Positions 26,700 to 35,426 of a stretch of 64,000 bases of DNA are shown here, in pieces. The stretch is from Flavobacteriaceae bacterium (GTDB lineage: Bacteria; Bacteroidota; Bacteroidia; Flavobacteriales; Flavobacteriaceae). The stretch lies in the NCBI GenBank assembly GCA_029243385.1, contig JAQWSC010000015.1, positions 35,541 to 99,540 of the forward strand, read 5' to 3'. The stretch's first letter is position 1. Each line of letters opens with the position of its first letter. The notes beneath the pieces were generated by a model. The model ran no database searches. It was not told the origin of the DNA and saw only the letters and a list, made by a program, of their open reading frames with translations. A program made the position numbers and the translations under genes.

Positions 26700-27209
26700 T
26701 CAAAAAAGAAGCTCGGATTTATAGTCCCAGGCTTTGAGTACAAAAAGTACAAGAAAGACAACAGCAGTTCCGAGTTTTAAAAAAGTACCTGTCAAAAACC
26801 CAATAAATGAGCCCAGTGCTGCTCGAAAAGCCTTTTTAGAATCTTTATTTTTACTCATTTCTCCTGCAAAAGCACCTATAAAAGGGCCGATAATGATTCC
26901 AAAAGGAGGGAAAAACAATACTCCTAAAATAAGTCCAATAGTTGTTCCAATCATTCCCGACTTTGTGCCTCCAAATTTTTTGGTTCCTAACAGAGGAATC
27001 ACATAATCTAGCAGAAAAATCGCGATAGCCACAGCCAAGGTAATCCCTAAGAAACGCCAGTTGTCAGGAACAGCCTTTGTTGCGTGGAGCGCCCACAAGC
27101 CAAACCAACCAGTTAGGGGGCCTGGAAGCACAGGAAGAAAACTTCCGACTACTCCCAACATCACTAACAAAATGCCCACAAAAAACAATAGTGTATCCAT
27201 TGAATGCAT
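26700..27209 (-). CDS. DUF456 family membrane protein
   Basis: A protein of about 169 residues with five or six helices. Hallmarks are LPVLPGPLTGWFGLWALHAT in the first third, LLDYVIPLLGTKKFGGTKSGMIGTTIGLILG in the middle (cited as two parts, helix then glycine loop), and IIGPFIGAFAGEM near 115. These match the DUF456 family, whose function is unknown. I prefer the start at MHSMDTLL (27209) over a longer 183-residue form beginning at 27251; a TATTTTTA box upstream fits the -7 site. Confidence 0.85.
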   Translation of the reverse strand: MHSMDTLLFFVGILLVMLGVVGSFLPVLPGPLTGWFGLWALHATKAVPDNWRFLGITLAVAIAIFLLDYVIPLLGTKKFGGTKSGMIGTTIGLILGVLFFPPFGIIIGPFIGAFAGEMSKNKDSKKAFRAALGSFIGFLTGTFLKLGTAVVFLVLFVLKAWDYKSELLF

Positions 27210-27281
27210 ATTTATGCCATAAAAATACGAGATAGAATTGAAAATCATCAAACAAACCTCAAATTTTCGTAATTTTCACAA

Positions 27282-27746
27282 ATGAATAAGTGGCTTCTAT
27301 TACTAAGCGTTACACTCGTTTTTTTTTCGTGTAAACAATCATCACCTGAAAAACATTCGATTTCTTACGAATGGACTTTTTCAGACGAAAGCCCTTCTTT
27401 TTCTCACTGCGATTCACTTCAAACTTATAAAGAGCAATATCAGTGCTTTCAAAAAGAATTGAGTCGTTTGTTATCCAATCAGATCAACCAATACCGACTG
27501 CAGCCCAACAACCCACTCAATGACACTCTTGTACTTACTTTATTGATAGATCAAAAAGGCAAGATATCCATTAAAAATAGAAGCACTAACACGAATATCG
27601 ATACCGAATTTCCTTTTATAGACAGTCTTTTACAACTGTCGGTATCCAAGATGCCCAATGTGTTGCCAGCAACCAAGACTAATGTTGGACTTCCTGTAAA
27701 ATCCACGATTGACTTGCCTCTTATTTTTAAAACGACACCTCAATAA
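27282..27746 (+). CDS. Hypothetical lipoprotein
   Basis: 154 residues. The signal peptide and lipobox are clear (LLLLSVTLVFFSCKQ). The mature part has a short region LVLTLLIDQKGKISIKNRS like a TonB-C or energy-transducer-like strand, but the match is weak. It precedes ruvC by 20 bases. I cannot give a function. Confidence 0.65.
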   Translation: MNKWLLLLSVTLVFFSCKQSSPEKHSISYEWTFSDESPSFSHCDSLQTYKEQYQCFQKELSRLLSNQINQYRLQPNNPLNDTLVLTLLIDQKGKISIKNRSTNTNIDTEFPFIDSLLQLSVSKMPNVLPATKTNVGLPVKSTIDLPLIFKTTPQ

Positions 27747-27766
27747 TATTTCAGTAGCTTTGTATA

Positions 27767-28339
27767 ATGAGTCAAAATCAATCCCCTTCTTCAGAACGTA
27801 TTATTTTAGGGATCGATCCTGGGACAACCATCATGGGTTTTGGATTGATTAAGGTGGTTGGAAAAAAAATGGATTTTCTTCAACTCAACGAGTTAAAATT
27901 GAATAAATTAGATGATCATTACGTTCGTCTTAAGCTTATTTTTGAACGCACCATTGAGCTGATTGACTCATTTCACCCGGATGAAATTGCGATTGAAGCT
28001 CCTTTTTTTGGTAAAAACGTGCAATCCATGCTCAAATTGGGGCGCGCTCAAGGAGTTGCCATGGCGGCTGGACTATCAAGAGGCATTCCCATCACGGAGT
28101 ATTCTCCTAAAAAAATAAAAATGGCCATCACGGGCAGTGGAAATGCAAGCAAAGAACAGGTTGCCAAAATGCTTCAAAGCGTTTTGGGGCTAAAAACACT
28201 TCCTAAAAATTTAGATTCAACCGACGGTTTGGCAGCGGCAGTATGCCATTTTTATAACGCTGGAAATCAACAATCTAACAAAAAATTTTCTGGCTGGGCT
28301 TCTTTTGTAAAACAAGAGGCACACCGCGTTAAAAAATAA
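27767..28339 (+). CDS. ruvC: Holliday junction endonuclease RuvC
   Basis: A 190-residue resolvase that cuts four-way junctions with RuvAB. The acidic active site is intact: ILGIDPGTTIMGFG (D17), AIEAPFFGKN (first Glu) and STDGLAAAVCHF (Asp), unlike the Cas9 RuvC domain encoded about 1.2 kb upstream. The C-terminus has a Lys/His extension. It overlaps no gene; hemW starts 4 bases later. Confidence 0.96.
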   Translation: MSQNQSPSSERIILGIDPGTTIMGFGLIKVVGKKMDFLQLNELKLNKLDDHYVRLKLIFERTIELIDSFHPDEIAIEAPFFGKNVQSMLKLGRAQGVAMAAGLSRGIPITEYSPKKIKMAITGSGNASKEQVAKMLQSVLGLKTLPKNLDSTDGLAAAVCHFYNAGNQQSNKKFSGWASFVKQEAHRVKK

Positions 28340-28343
28340 AGGT

Positions 28344-29471
28344 TTGGCAGGAGTTTATATTCATATTCCATTTTGTAAACAAGCTTGTCACTACTGTGAC
28401 TTTCATTTTTCAACACAGTTGAATCACAAGACTGCCATGCTCAGTGCTATCAAGAAAGAAATAGCCATTCGGTCAGTCACATTTTCGCAATCTATCGAAA
28501 CGATTTATTTTGGAGGAGGGACCCCTTCTGTACTTACTCCCACAGAAATCGCGGAATTGATACACCAAGTACAATCTCATTTCAATGTGACCGAAAATCC
28601 TGAAATTACTCTTGAGGCTAACCCTGACGATTTAAATACATTCACGCTTCAATCCCTATCCGATTCTTATGTAAATCGCTTGAGTATAGGCATACAATCG
28701 TTTGATAACCATGAATTGAAAATGATGAATCGGGCTCACAACGCAGATCAAGCCATTCAGTGTTTGGATGCCGCTTCTAAGTTGTTTAAAAATATTTCTA
28801 TTGATTTGATATACGGAATGCCAGATAGCTCATTAGCATCCTGGCAAAAAAATATTGAACAAGCACTGGAATTTGATTTTCCACATATTTCTTCTTATGC
28901 CCTAACCATTGAACCCAAAACAGCGCTTTACCATTTTGTAAAACAAGAAGTCATAACGCCTCTTGAGGAGGAGAAAGTTCAAGATCAATACCATTTACTT
29001 GTTGATAGGATGGAACAAAATCACTTTGTCCATTACGAATTGTCTAGCTTTGGAAAACAAGGGTATTTTTCTAAAAACAATACGGCCTATTGGAAAGGCA
29101 AAACCTATCTAGGAATTGGTCCTTCGGCTCATAGTTTTGACGGTCAAAAAAGAAGCTGGAATGTGTCTAATAATGCTCAATACATAAATGCTCTTCAAAA
29201 AGGGATGCGCCCGTTTGAAGAAGAAATTTTATCCAAAGTCGATCAATACAACGAATATATCATGACAGGACTTCGCACCCTATGGGGCGTTTCCGAAAAA
29301 GAAGTTCGTCATCGCTTTGGAGAGTCGTATGTAGAACATCTTTTGAAGCAGTCGCAACGTTATGTGGATGAGGGATTGCTTTTTTGGGATCAAAAATGCT
29401 TAAAAACTACCTCAAAAGGGAGCTTCTTAAGTGACGGGATTGCCTCTGCACTTTTTTTGATCAACCTTTAG
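28344..29471 (+). CDS. hemW: Radical SAM heme chaperone HemW
   Basis: 375 residues. The start is TTG, giving MAGVYIHIPFCKQACHYCDF with the cluster cysteines C11, C15 and C18 (Cx3Cx2C). FGGGTPSVL, EANPDDL and GIQSFDN follow as in the HemN/HemW family. The protein lacks the HemN oxygen-independent coproporphyrinogen oxidase features and so is best called HemW, which delivers heme to membrane cytochromes. Confidence 0.92.
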   Translation: MAGVYIHIPFCKQACHYCDFHFSTQLNHKTAMLSAIKKEIAIRSVTFSQSIETIYFGGGTPSVLTPTEIAELIHQVQSHFNVTENPEITLEANPDDLNTFTLQSLSDSYVNRLSIGIQSFDNHELKMMNRAHNADQAIQCLDAASKLFKNISIDLIYGMPDSSLASWQKNIEQALEFDFPHISSYALTIEPKTALYHFVKQEVITPLEEEKVQDQYHLLVDRMEQNHFVHYELSSFGKQGYFSKNNTAYWKGKTYLGIGPSAHSFDGQKRSWNVSNNAQYINALQKGMRPFEEEILSKVDQYNEYIMTGLRTLWGVSEKEVRHRFGESYVEHLLKQSQRYVDEGLLFWDQKCLKTTSKGSFLSDGIASALFLINL

Positions 29472-29488
29472 CAGAAAAAAATCTTTTT

Positions 29489-30892
29489 TCAACCAGCATT
29501 TTTTTCTAAAAATAGTTGAGTGAAATGGTGATAAAAAAGCGGGATGGTTTCAATCCCTTTCAAGAAATTGAATACTCCATAGTGTTCATTAGGAGAATGA
29601 ATGGCGTCGCTATCCAACCCAAAACCCATCAAGATAGTTTTGCTTTCTAACGATTCTTCGAACAATGCTACAATGGGAATACTTCCTCCATCTCGAACCG
29701 GAATGGGTTTTATTTTAAAGGCATCTTCGTATGCTTTGCTCGCTGCTTGGTATTCAATACCATCCGTTGGAGTTACATACGCCTCTCCACCGTGGTGCTC
29801 GGTAACTTTCACGGTAACTCCTGCTGGAGCAATGGATGTAAAATGTTTCGCAAAAAGACGGCTGATTTCTTTCCAGTTTTGGTTGGGAACCAATCGCATG
29901 GATATTTTTGCGTAGGCTTTGCTAGCAATTACTGTTTTAGAACCCTCTCCCATATAGCCGCCCCAAATACCATTGACATCCAATGAGGGCCGAATAGACT
30001 TTCGTTCGTTGGTAGAATAGCCATTTTCTCCATAAACAGCTTCTATGTCCAATGCTTGTTTGTAGGCTTCTAATGAAAATGGCGCTTTTGCCATTTCTTC
30101 TCGCTCACCTTTGGATAACTCCTCTACTTTGTCATAAAACCTTGGAATGGTAATGTGATTTTGATCGTCGTGAAGGGAAGCAATCATTTGGGTTAAAATG
30201 TTGATAGGGTTTGCTACTGCTCCGCCATAAAGTCCAGAGTGCAAATCTCTGTTAGGACCTGTAACTTCTACTTCCATATAACTCAATCCTCTTAGCCCTG
30301 TAGTGATGGAGGGCTGCGAATTGCTTAGCATTCCTGTGTCAGAAATTAAGATGACATCATTGGCGAGCTTTTCCTTATTGTTTTTCACAAAAACCTCGAG
30401 ATTTTCGCTACCAACTTCTTCCTCTCCTTCAATCATAAACTTTACATTACAAGGAAGACCCGATGTTTGTTGAAGCAATTCAAAAGCTTTAATATGCATA
30501 AACATTTGCCCTTTATCGTCGCAAGCTCCTCTTGCAAAAATTGCTCCTTCAGGATGTATATCGGTTGTTTTGATAATTGGCTCAAAAGGGTCGTTATCCC
30601 AAAGCTCTATGGGATCTGCTGGCTGGACATCGTAATGACCATACACCAAAACGGTAGGTAATTTGGGATCTTTTATTTTTTCTCCATAAACAATTGGATA
30701 ACCATCAGTTTCACAAATTTCTACAGAATCACATCCCACTTTTTCCAATTGTTCTTTCACGGCCTGGGCCGTTTTGATGACATCATCCGCATAGGCTGGA
30801 TCTGCACTTACAGAGGGAATGCGAAGCAAATCAAATAATTCTTCTAAAAAACGATTTTGGTGTTTTTCTATGTATTTTTTATGAATATTCAT
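29489..30892 (-). CDS. M20-family dipeptidase/metallopeptidase
   Basis: A 467-residue cytosolic peptidase. The zinc ligands are in YGHYDVQP (His and Asp), ARGACDDKGQ, and EGEEEVGSENLE (catalytic Glu pair). A lid/dimerisation domain with DLHSGLYGGAVANP lies in the middle and HSPNEHYGV at the end. This matches the CNDP/carnosinase-like subgroup of M20, which cleaves dipeptides. It is convergent with hemW. Confidence 0.92.
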   Translation of the reverse strand: MNIHKKYIEKHQNRFLEELFDLLRIPSVSADPAYADDVIKTAQAVKEQLEKVGCDSVEICETDGYPIVYGEKIKDPKLPTVLVYGHYDVQPADPIELWDNDPFEPIIKTTDIHPEGAIFARGACDDKGQMFMHIKAFELLQQTSGLPCNVKFMIEGEEEVGSENLEVFVKNNKEKLANDVILISDTGMLSNSQPSITTGLRGLSYMEVEVTGPNRDLHSGLYGGAVANPINILTQMIASLHDDQNHITIPRFYDKVEELSKGEREEMAKAPFSLEAYKQALDIEAVYGENGYSTNERKSIRPSLDVNGIWGGYMGEGSKTVIASKAYAKISMRLVPNQNWKEISRLFAKHFTSIAPAGVTVKVTEHHGGEAYVTPTDGIEYQAASKAYEDAFKIKPIPVRDGGSIPIVALFEESLESKTILMGFGLDSDAIHSPNEHYGVFNFLKGIETIPLFYHHFTQLFLEKNAG

Positions 30893-30976
30893 AGGGAATG
30901 ATTTAGATAGTAAAGGTACAAAAATCCACTTGTTTTTTTGACACCTATGAGCATCGGAGTTTTAATAATCTTGTGT

Positions 30977-30984
30977 ATATTTGC
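30977..30984 (+). promoter_or_regulatory. -7 box of tRNA-Leu
   Basis: TATATTTG, identical to the tRNA-Phe -7 box, 14 bases before the tRNA. The -33 position reads TCG instead of TTG. Confidence 0.6.
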
Positions 30985-30997
30985 AGTCCACATTTTG

Positions 30998-31079
30998 CGG
31001 GTGTGGTGAAATTGGTAGACACGCTAGACTTAGGATCTAGTGCTTAACGGCTTGGGGGTTCGAGTCCCTTCACCCGCAC
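30998..31079 (+). tRNA. tRNA-Leu (TAG)
   Basis: An 82-base type II tRNA with acceptor GCGGGTG/CACCCGC, anticodon stem CTAGA/TCTAG around loop CTTAGGA (anticodon TAG), a long variable arm (TGCTTAACGGCTT region) and T arm GGGGG-TTCGAGT-CCCTT, with discriminator A. Confidence 0.95.
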
Positions 31080-31111
31080 AAAGCTTCAACGATAGTTGGG
31101 GCTTTTTTTAT
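31080..31111 (+). terminator. Terminator of tRNA-Leu
   Basis: AAGCTTCAAC and GTTGGGGCTT pair over ten positions (two wobbles) around GATA, then T7. Confidence 0.85.
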
Positions 31112-31305
31112 GTATAATTTTTTACATAATAGTCTGAACGCGCGACTTTATTCATACCCGCAGTAGCTTCTATAAATTGATTGCGATCGGATTTGGTTGT
31201 AAAGACCCAAATACAAAAACTGTCTTTACTGTGATAAATGGCCTTTAATTCGTCATCAATAGCGGAAAGTTCTGGCGGGATTTTAGCAGGAATACAAATC
31301 ATCAT
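31108..31305 (-). CDS. Small hypothetical protein downstream of waaA
   Basis: 65 residues, soluble, starting MMICIPAKIPPELSAIDDEL. No domain recognised. The start overlaps the waaA stop by 4 bases, so translation is probably coupled, and the stop falls at the tRNA terminator. It looks like a genuine gene by context, though with no functional clue. Confidence 0.55.
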   Translation of the reverse strand: MMICIPAKIPPELSAIDDELKAIYHSKDSFCIWVFTTKSDRNQFIEATAGMNKVARSDYYVKNYT

Positions 31306-32528
31306 TTATGATTTAATATGTCTAATATTCTTTGGGTTGCCCCTTGATGTTCGGTTACTTTATCGTAATTTTTTTTTCCTTTTTGTTGGCACAATGCATT
31401 GTCTTCCATTAAGATTTTGAGTTGTTCTGAACAACTATTAGCAGAAGCAACACTGATCACTCCTCCATTAGAAATAAGCTCAATTGCTTCAGGAAATTTT
31501 GCGTAGTTTTTTCCGATAATAATGGGGATGCCTTCAGCGGCAGGTTCCAAGATGTTGTGAAGACCAGAAGTTCCCATGCCACCTCCCACATAGGCAATAG
31601 AAGCATAGGCATAGCAGCGACTCAATACTCCTATTGTATCCAAAACAAGAACTGGACAGTTGCTTAGTTTCGAAATATCTGTTTGGGTATATCGCCGACT
31701 TCCTTCGGGCAATTTTGCCATTAGACGGTCTATTTTATCTTCGTGCATTTCGTGTGGAGCTATCAACCAACACCAGTTATTGGGTGTAGCATGAATCGCA
31801 TCTAACAGCACAGCTTCGTCTTCAGGCCATGTGCTTCCTGCTACCACACACTTTCGTGTTCCTTTAAATGATTCCATAAAAGGAAGGGGCTCTTTGGGGG
31901 CGCCTACTCGGTCATAGCGAGTATCACCGCTAATACTTATATTATTGAAACCAATCCCTTTGAGCAATTGTTTGGAAGTATTGTTTTGAAGAAAAAAATG
32001 AGTAAAGCATGAAAGTGTTTTTCGCATCCAGTTTCCTGAGGGTTTAAAAAACCATTGATTTTCTCTAAACATTCCAGCTATGAGATAAGTGGGAATCTGT
32101 AGTTTTTTGAGTTGTTTTAGGTAATTGGGCCAAAATTCGTATTTAATAAAAAAGGCTTTTTCAGGACGTACGATATTTAAAAATCGCTGAACATTTTTTG
32201 GGGTATCCAAAGGCAAGTAGGTGGTCACATCGGCAAGGGGATTGTTCTTTTTAATTTCATATCCTGAAGGTGAGAAAAAAGTAATAACAATTTTGTGATT
32301 GGGATGGGTTTTTTTAATCGCCTCAATAATTGGAACTCCTTGTTCATACTCTCCAAGCGAGGCAGCATGAAACCAAAAGGTTTTATCGTTGGAATGAAGT
32401 GCTTTTTTGAGTTGATCAAAGGTATTTTTTCGACCTTTTACGAATAATTTTACTTTGCCACCCCCGAGCGAACCTATAGGAAGAATACTTTGGATAAATT
32501 GTGTTAAGAGTGAATAAACGAATTGCAT
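31302..32528 (-). CDS. waaA: 3-deoxy-D-manno-octulosonic acid (Kdo) transferase
   Basis: A 408-residue inner-membrane GT30 enzyme that adds Kdo to lipid A precursor. FHAASLGEYEQGVPIIEAIKK near residue 55 is the classic N-domain motif with the catalytic glutamate; FIKYEFWPNYLKQL, GSTWPEDE and YVGGGMGTSGLHNILEPAA follow. It is divergent from the sugar aminotransferase gene. Confidence 0.93.
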   Translation of the reverse strand: MQFVYSLLTQFIQSILPIGSLGGGKVKLFVKGRKNTFDQLKKALHSNDKTFWFHAASLGEYEQGVPIIEAIKKTHPNHKIVITFFSPSGYEIKKNNPLADVTTYLPLDTPKNVQRFLNIVRPEKAFFIKYEFWPNYLKQLKKLQIPTYLIAGMFRENQWFFKPSGNWMRKTLSCFTHFFLQNNTSKQLLKGIGFNNISISGDTRYDRVGAPKEPLPFMESFKGTRKCVVAGSTWPEDEAVLLDAIHATPNNWCWLIAPHEMHEDKIDRLMAKLPEGSRRYTQTDISKLSNCPVLVLDTIGVLSRCYAYASIAYVGGGMGTSGLHNILEPAAEGIPIIIGKNYAKFPEAIELISNGGVISVASANSCSEQLKILMEDNALCQQKGKKNYDKVTEHQGATQRILDILNHK

Positions 32529-32640
32529 ACGGTCTTTAAATAAGGCAAAAATACGGTTTTTAATGAGAAGAACTTCGGAGGTGTAATATGTTTACCAGTC
32601 TATTTTTGTAATTTCGCTAACTAATAGCGAAAGTTGTTTT

Positions 32641-33774
32641 ATGAAAAAAATTCAAATGGTTGACCTTCAAGGGCAATACCAATACATCAAACCGCAGGTT
32701 GATAGCACCATTCAGAAAGTAATTGATACGGCAAGCTTTATTAATGGGCCTGCAGTTCGTAGTTTTCAAACGGAATTGGAGACTTATTTGGGTGTAAAAC
32801 ATGTGATTCCATGTGCCAACGGTACGGATGCACTTCAAATTGCAATGATGGGATTGGGGCTCAAGCCCGGGGACGAGGTAATAACAGCAGATTTTACTTT
32901 TGCTGCTACCGTTGAGGTGATTGCTTTGCTTCAGCTTACGCCTGTATTGGTAGATGTTGAAAAAGACACGTTTAATATTAATCCAGCAGCTATTCGAAAA
33001 GCCATAACTCCAAAAACCAAGGCCATTGTTCCTGTTCACTTATTTGGTCAGGCTGCTAATATGGAAGCCATTATGCAGATTGCTAAGGAACACAACTTGT
33101 ATGTGATTGAAGATAACGCACAAGGAATAGGCTCGGATTACACTTTTTCGGATGGTACCAAAGCCAAAACAGGAACTATCGGAGACATTGCATCTACATC
33201 TTTTTTTCCTTCTAAAAATTTAGGATGTTATGGCGATGGCGGTGCGATTTTTACCAACAATGATGAATTGGCGCATGCCATTCGTGGAATCGTTAATCAC
33301 GGAATGTATGTTCGTTATCATCACGACGTTGTGGGCGTCAATTCCCGATTAGACAGTATTCAGGCCGCAGTTTTGAGTGCGAAACTACCGCTTTTAAACT
33401 TTTATAACGAACGTAGAAAAGAAGCTGCGATTCGATACACTGAGCGGTTAGCGAATCATCCCAAGTTGATTACTCCCTATCGAGAAGCCGCTTGTGACTC
33501 GCATGTTTTTCATCAATATACCCTACGAGTAATTGATGCTGACCGAGATGCACTGGTTAAGCATCTTAATGCTCACGAAATCCCGTGTGGAGTTTATTAT
33601 CCGATTCCTTTGCATTTACAAAAGGCTTATGCCGATTCTCGATACAATGAAAATGATTTTCAGATAACCAATCAACTGGTTCAAGAAGTGATATCATTGC
33701 CCATGCATACGGAACTGGAGCAAGACCAGATAGACCATATATGCAGTCATATCATCACTTTCTTAAACTTATAA
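32641..33774 (+). CDS. DegT/DnrJ/EryC1/StrS sugar aminotransferase
   Basis: A 377-residue PLP enzyme of the nucleotide-sugar aminotransferase family. It has CANGTDALQIAMMGLGLKPGDEV near residue 60, VIEDNAQGIG (Asp binding the pyridine), FFPSKNLGCYGDGGA with the Schiff-base lysine, and the His/Arg-rich region VFHQYTLRV. It probably makes an amino sugar for LPS or another glycan. A TATTTTTG box at 32601-32608 may be its -7 site. Confidence 0.9.
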   Translation: MKKIQMVDLQGQYQYIKPQVDSTIQKVIDTASFINGPAVRSFQTELETYLGVKHVIPCANGTDALQIAMMGLGLKPGDEVITADFTFAATVEVIALLQLTPVLVDVEKDTFNINPAAIRKAITPKTKAIVPVHLFGQAANMEAIMQIAKEHNLYVIEDNAQGIGSDYTFSDGTKAKTGTIGDIASTSFFPSKNLGCYGDGGAIFTNNDELAHAIRGIVNHGMYVRYHHDVVGVNSRLDSIQAAVLSAKLPLLNFYNERRKEAAIRYTERLANHPKLITPYREAACDSHVFHQYTLRVIDADRDALVKHLNAHEIPCGVYYPIPLHLQKAYADSRYNENDFQITNQLVQEVISLPMHTELEQDQIDHICSHIITFLNL

Positions 33775-33784
33775 TACCAAACCA

Positions 33785-34216
33785 ATGGAATTTCAAACAG
33801 GAGATCAAGTAACATTATATGTAGTCAAAGAAACAGACCTTGGATACAATGTACTCATCGAAGAATCCTATGAAGCGCTTTTATTTTCTAGCGAAATCTT
33901 TCAACCTGTTCATGAAGGAATGCAGCTAACGGGATATATTAAAAATATTAGAGAGGACGGAAAGATTGACGTTTCTCTCCGCCCTCAAGGGTTTTTGAAT
34001 GTTATTGAAAAGGATTGCCTTACCATCCTTTCGCATTTAGAGAAAAATGATTTTTTAGAATTGACAGATAAAAGCACCCCAGAGGAAATAGGTTTTTATT
34101 TAGAAATGAGTAAAAAAGCTTTTAAAAAAGCAGTGGGAGCGCTTTACAAAAGAAAGCGTATTGTGTTAAAACCGGATCGAATTGAGTTGGCAAAAGTGCA
34201 AAAACCAAATTCGTAG
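33785..34216 (+). CDS. Half-length CvfB-like S1 RNA-binding protein
   Basis: 143 residues that match only the C-terminal half of the roughly 280-residue CvfB-type proteins of Bacteroidota: one S1-like domain (about 1-72, GYNVLIEESYEALLFSSEIF and REDGKIDVSLRPQG) and a winged helix (about 90-143, EMSKKAFKKAVGALYKRKRI). The two N-terminal S1 domains are absent, and the frame starts with a clean ATG 10 bases after the aminotransferase gene, so this is either a family variant or a truncated paralogue. RNA binding is inferred. Confidence 0.8.
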   Translation: MEFQTGDQVTLYVVKETDLGYNVLIEESYEALLFSSEIFQPVHEGMQLTGYIKNIREDGKIDVSLRPQGFLNVIEKDCLTILSHLEKNDFLELTDKSTPEEIGFYLEMSKKAFKKAVGALYKRKRIVLKPDRIELAKVQKPNS

Positions 34217-34263
34217 ATTTTTGTAAAAACAGCTACATTGTGATTTAATTTTAGAGTTTAATT

Positions 34264-34692
34264 ATGAAGTATTTATTAGGATTGCTTACATTATTACTTT
34301 TGTGCAATTGTAACAACGTTTCCAAAAATAAGCCTAAGACTTCAATGACATCAATTGATTTGACCAACAAAGGAATTGGACCTGTAACTCATTTGGAGTT
34401 TGATTCGATTATTGATGTTAGCTTGGCTGAAAAGGGGGATAAAATTTTTGGTGCCAAATGTACTTCGTGTCATATGGAAGAGGTTAAATTAATCGGTCCT
34501 CCTATGAAGGGAATCTATGAAAGAAGAAGTCCGGAGTGGGTAATGAATATCCTATTAAACCCAATCGAGATGCTCAAAAAAGATCCCGATGCTTCAGCTC
34601 TTCTAAAAGAATACAACAATGTAATGATGTTGAATCAAAACCTAACCATGGAGGAAGCAAGAGCCATCGCAGAGTATTTGAGAATGTTGTAA
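34264..34692 (+). CDS. Monoheme c-type cytochrome lipoprotein
   Basis: 142 residues. The lipobox is LLLLCNCN. The single heme site CTSCH is near residue 68, and a methionine ligand is likely in the MMLNQNLTMEEARAIAEYL region. It is a periplasmic electron carrier, partner unknown. It is convergent with the siroheme gene, leaving 44 bases between the stops. Confidence 0.88.
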   Translation: MKYLLGLLTLLLLCNCNNVSKNKPKTSMTSIDLTNKGIGPVTHLEFDSIIDVSLAEKGDKIFGAKCTSCHMEEVKLIGPPMKGIYERRSPEWVMNILLNPIEMLKKDPDASALLKEYNNVMMLNQNLTMEEARAIAEYLRML

Positions 34693-34736
34693 ATAAAGGG
34701 ATTTCAAATCTTTAATAAAAGTTAAGAATAGCGCTT

Positions 34737-35318
34737 TTATTTTTCCATCATTTTTTTGGTCAACTCGTTCATGGCTTCTACTTTTTCTTCAAAATCGCCT
34801 TTGAGTTTATTGCGATAGGTGTGGAGTTTTTCTAACAATTCATCCATTTGGTCGGGTAAAAAATCTTCAAGATATTGTCGGATTCTTTTTGCCATTGTAG
34901 GAGATTTTGCATTGGTAGAAATGGCAATTTTCAAGTTTCCTTTGGTCACAATTCCTCCCATATAAAAATCGCATAAGGGCGGATTGTCGGCTACATTTAC
35001 TAGAATGTTCTTAGAGCGACAATCGTTATAGACTTCAAGGTTTACGCTGGGTTGATCGGTTGTAGCAATTACCAAATGCTTGCCTTCAAGATATTTTTTA
35101 TGGTAAGAGTCCTTGATATAGGCAACTTTGTTTTTGTCAACACATTTTGAAGTTTCTTCTCGAAGCATTGGCGAGACCAAAGTAACAGCGCTATTTGGGC
35201 TTGATTTAAACAAAAACTCCATTTTCTCCAAGGCAACAAACCCGCCTCCCACAATTAAAATTTGTAGTTGAGAGGTTTTCAAAAAAACAGGATACAATGG
35301 GTTTTTTTCTAGTTTCAT
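34737..35318 (-). CDS. Precorrin-2 dehydrogenase / sirohydrochlorin ferrochelatase
   Basis: 193 residues from MKLEKNPLYPVFL. It has the NAD-binding IVGGGFVALEKMEFLF and the ADNPPLCDFYMGG and AISTNAKSPTMAKRIRQ motifs of Met8p/CysG-N. It oxidises precorrin-2 and inserts iron to make siroheme for sulfite or nitrite reductases. It lacks the methyltransferase half of CysG. The start seven codons inside the longer frame matches the family. Confidence 0.9.
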   Translation of the reverse strand: MKLEKNPLYPVFLKTSQLQILIVGGGFVALEKMEFLFKSSPNSAVTLVSPMLREETSKCVDKNKVAYIKDSYHKKYLEGKHLVIATTDQPSVNLEVYNDCRSKNILVNVADNPPLCDFYMGGIVTKGNLKIAISTNAKSPTMAKRIRQYLEDFLPDQMDELLEKLHTYRNKLKGDFEEKVEAMNELTKKMMEK

Positions 35319-35426
35319 TAAAGAAATATGTTGTCGCAAAGGTAATTAATAATGAGATAACGAAGGAATTTAGATTTCCGGTGTATATTTTTTTTTATCT
35401 TGTAAAATATAATCATAATTACCGCT

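Noticed and set aside
26521..26700. A regular CRISPR array after cas9
   Set aside because: Only two degenerate units share about 16 bases, with an 87-base period instead of the roughly 76-78 usual for this group, and no third copy; I call them repeat-like units.
27767..28339. RuvC gene near cas9 as a partner nuclease
   Set aside because: It is ordinary RuvC with full active site and lies in a normal ruvC-hemW context; no evidence of a link.
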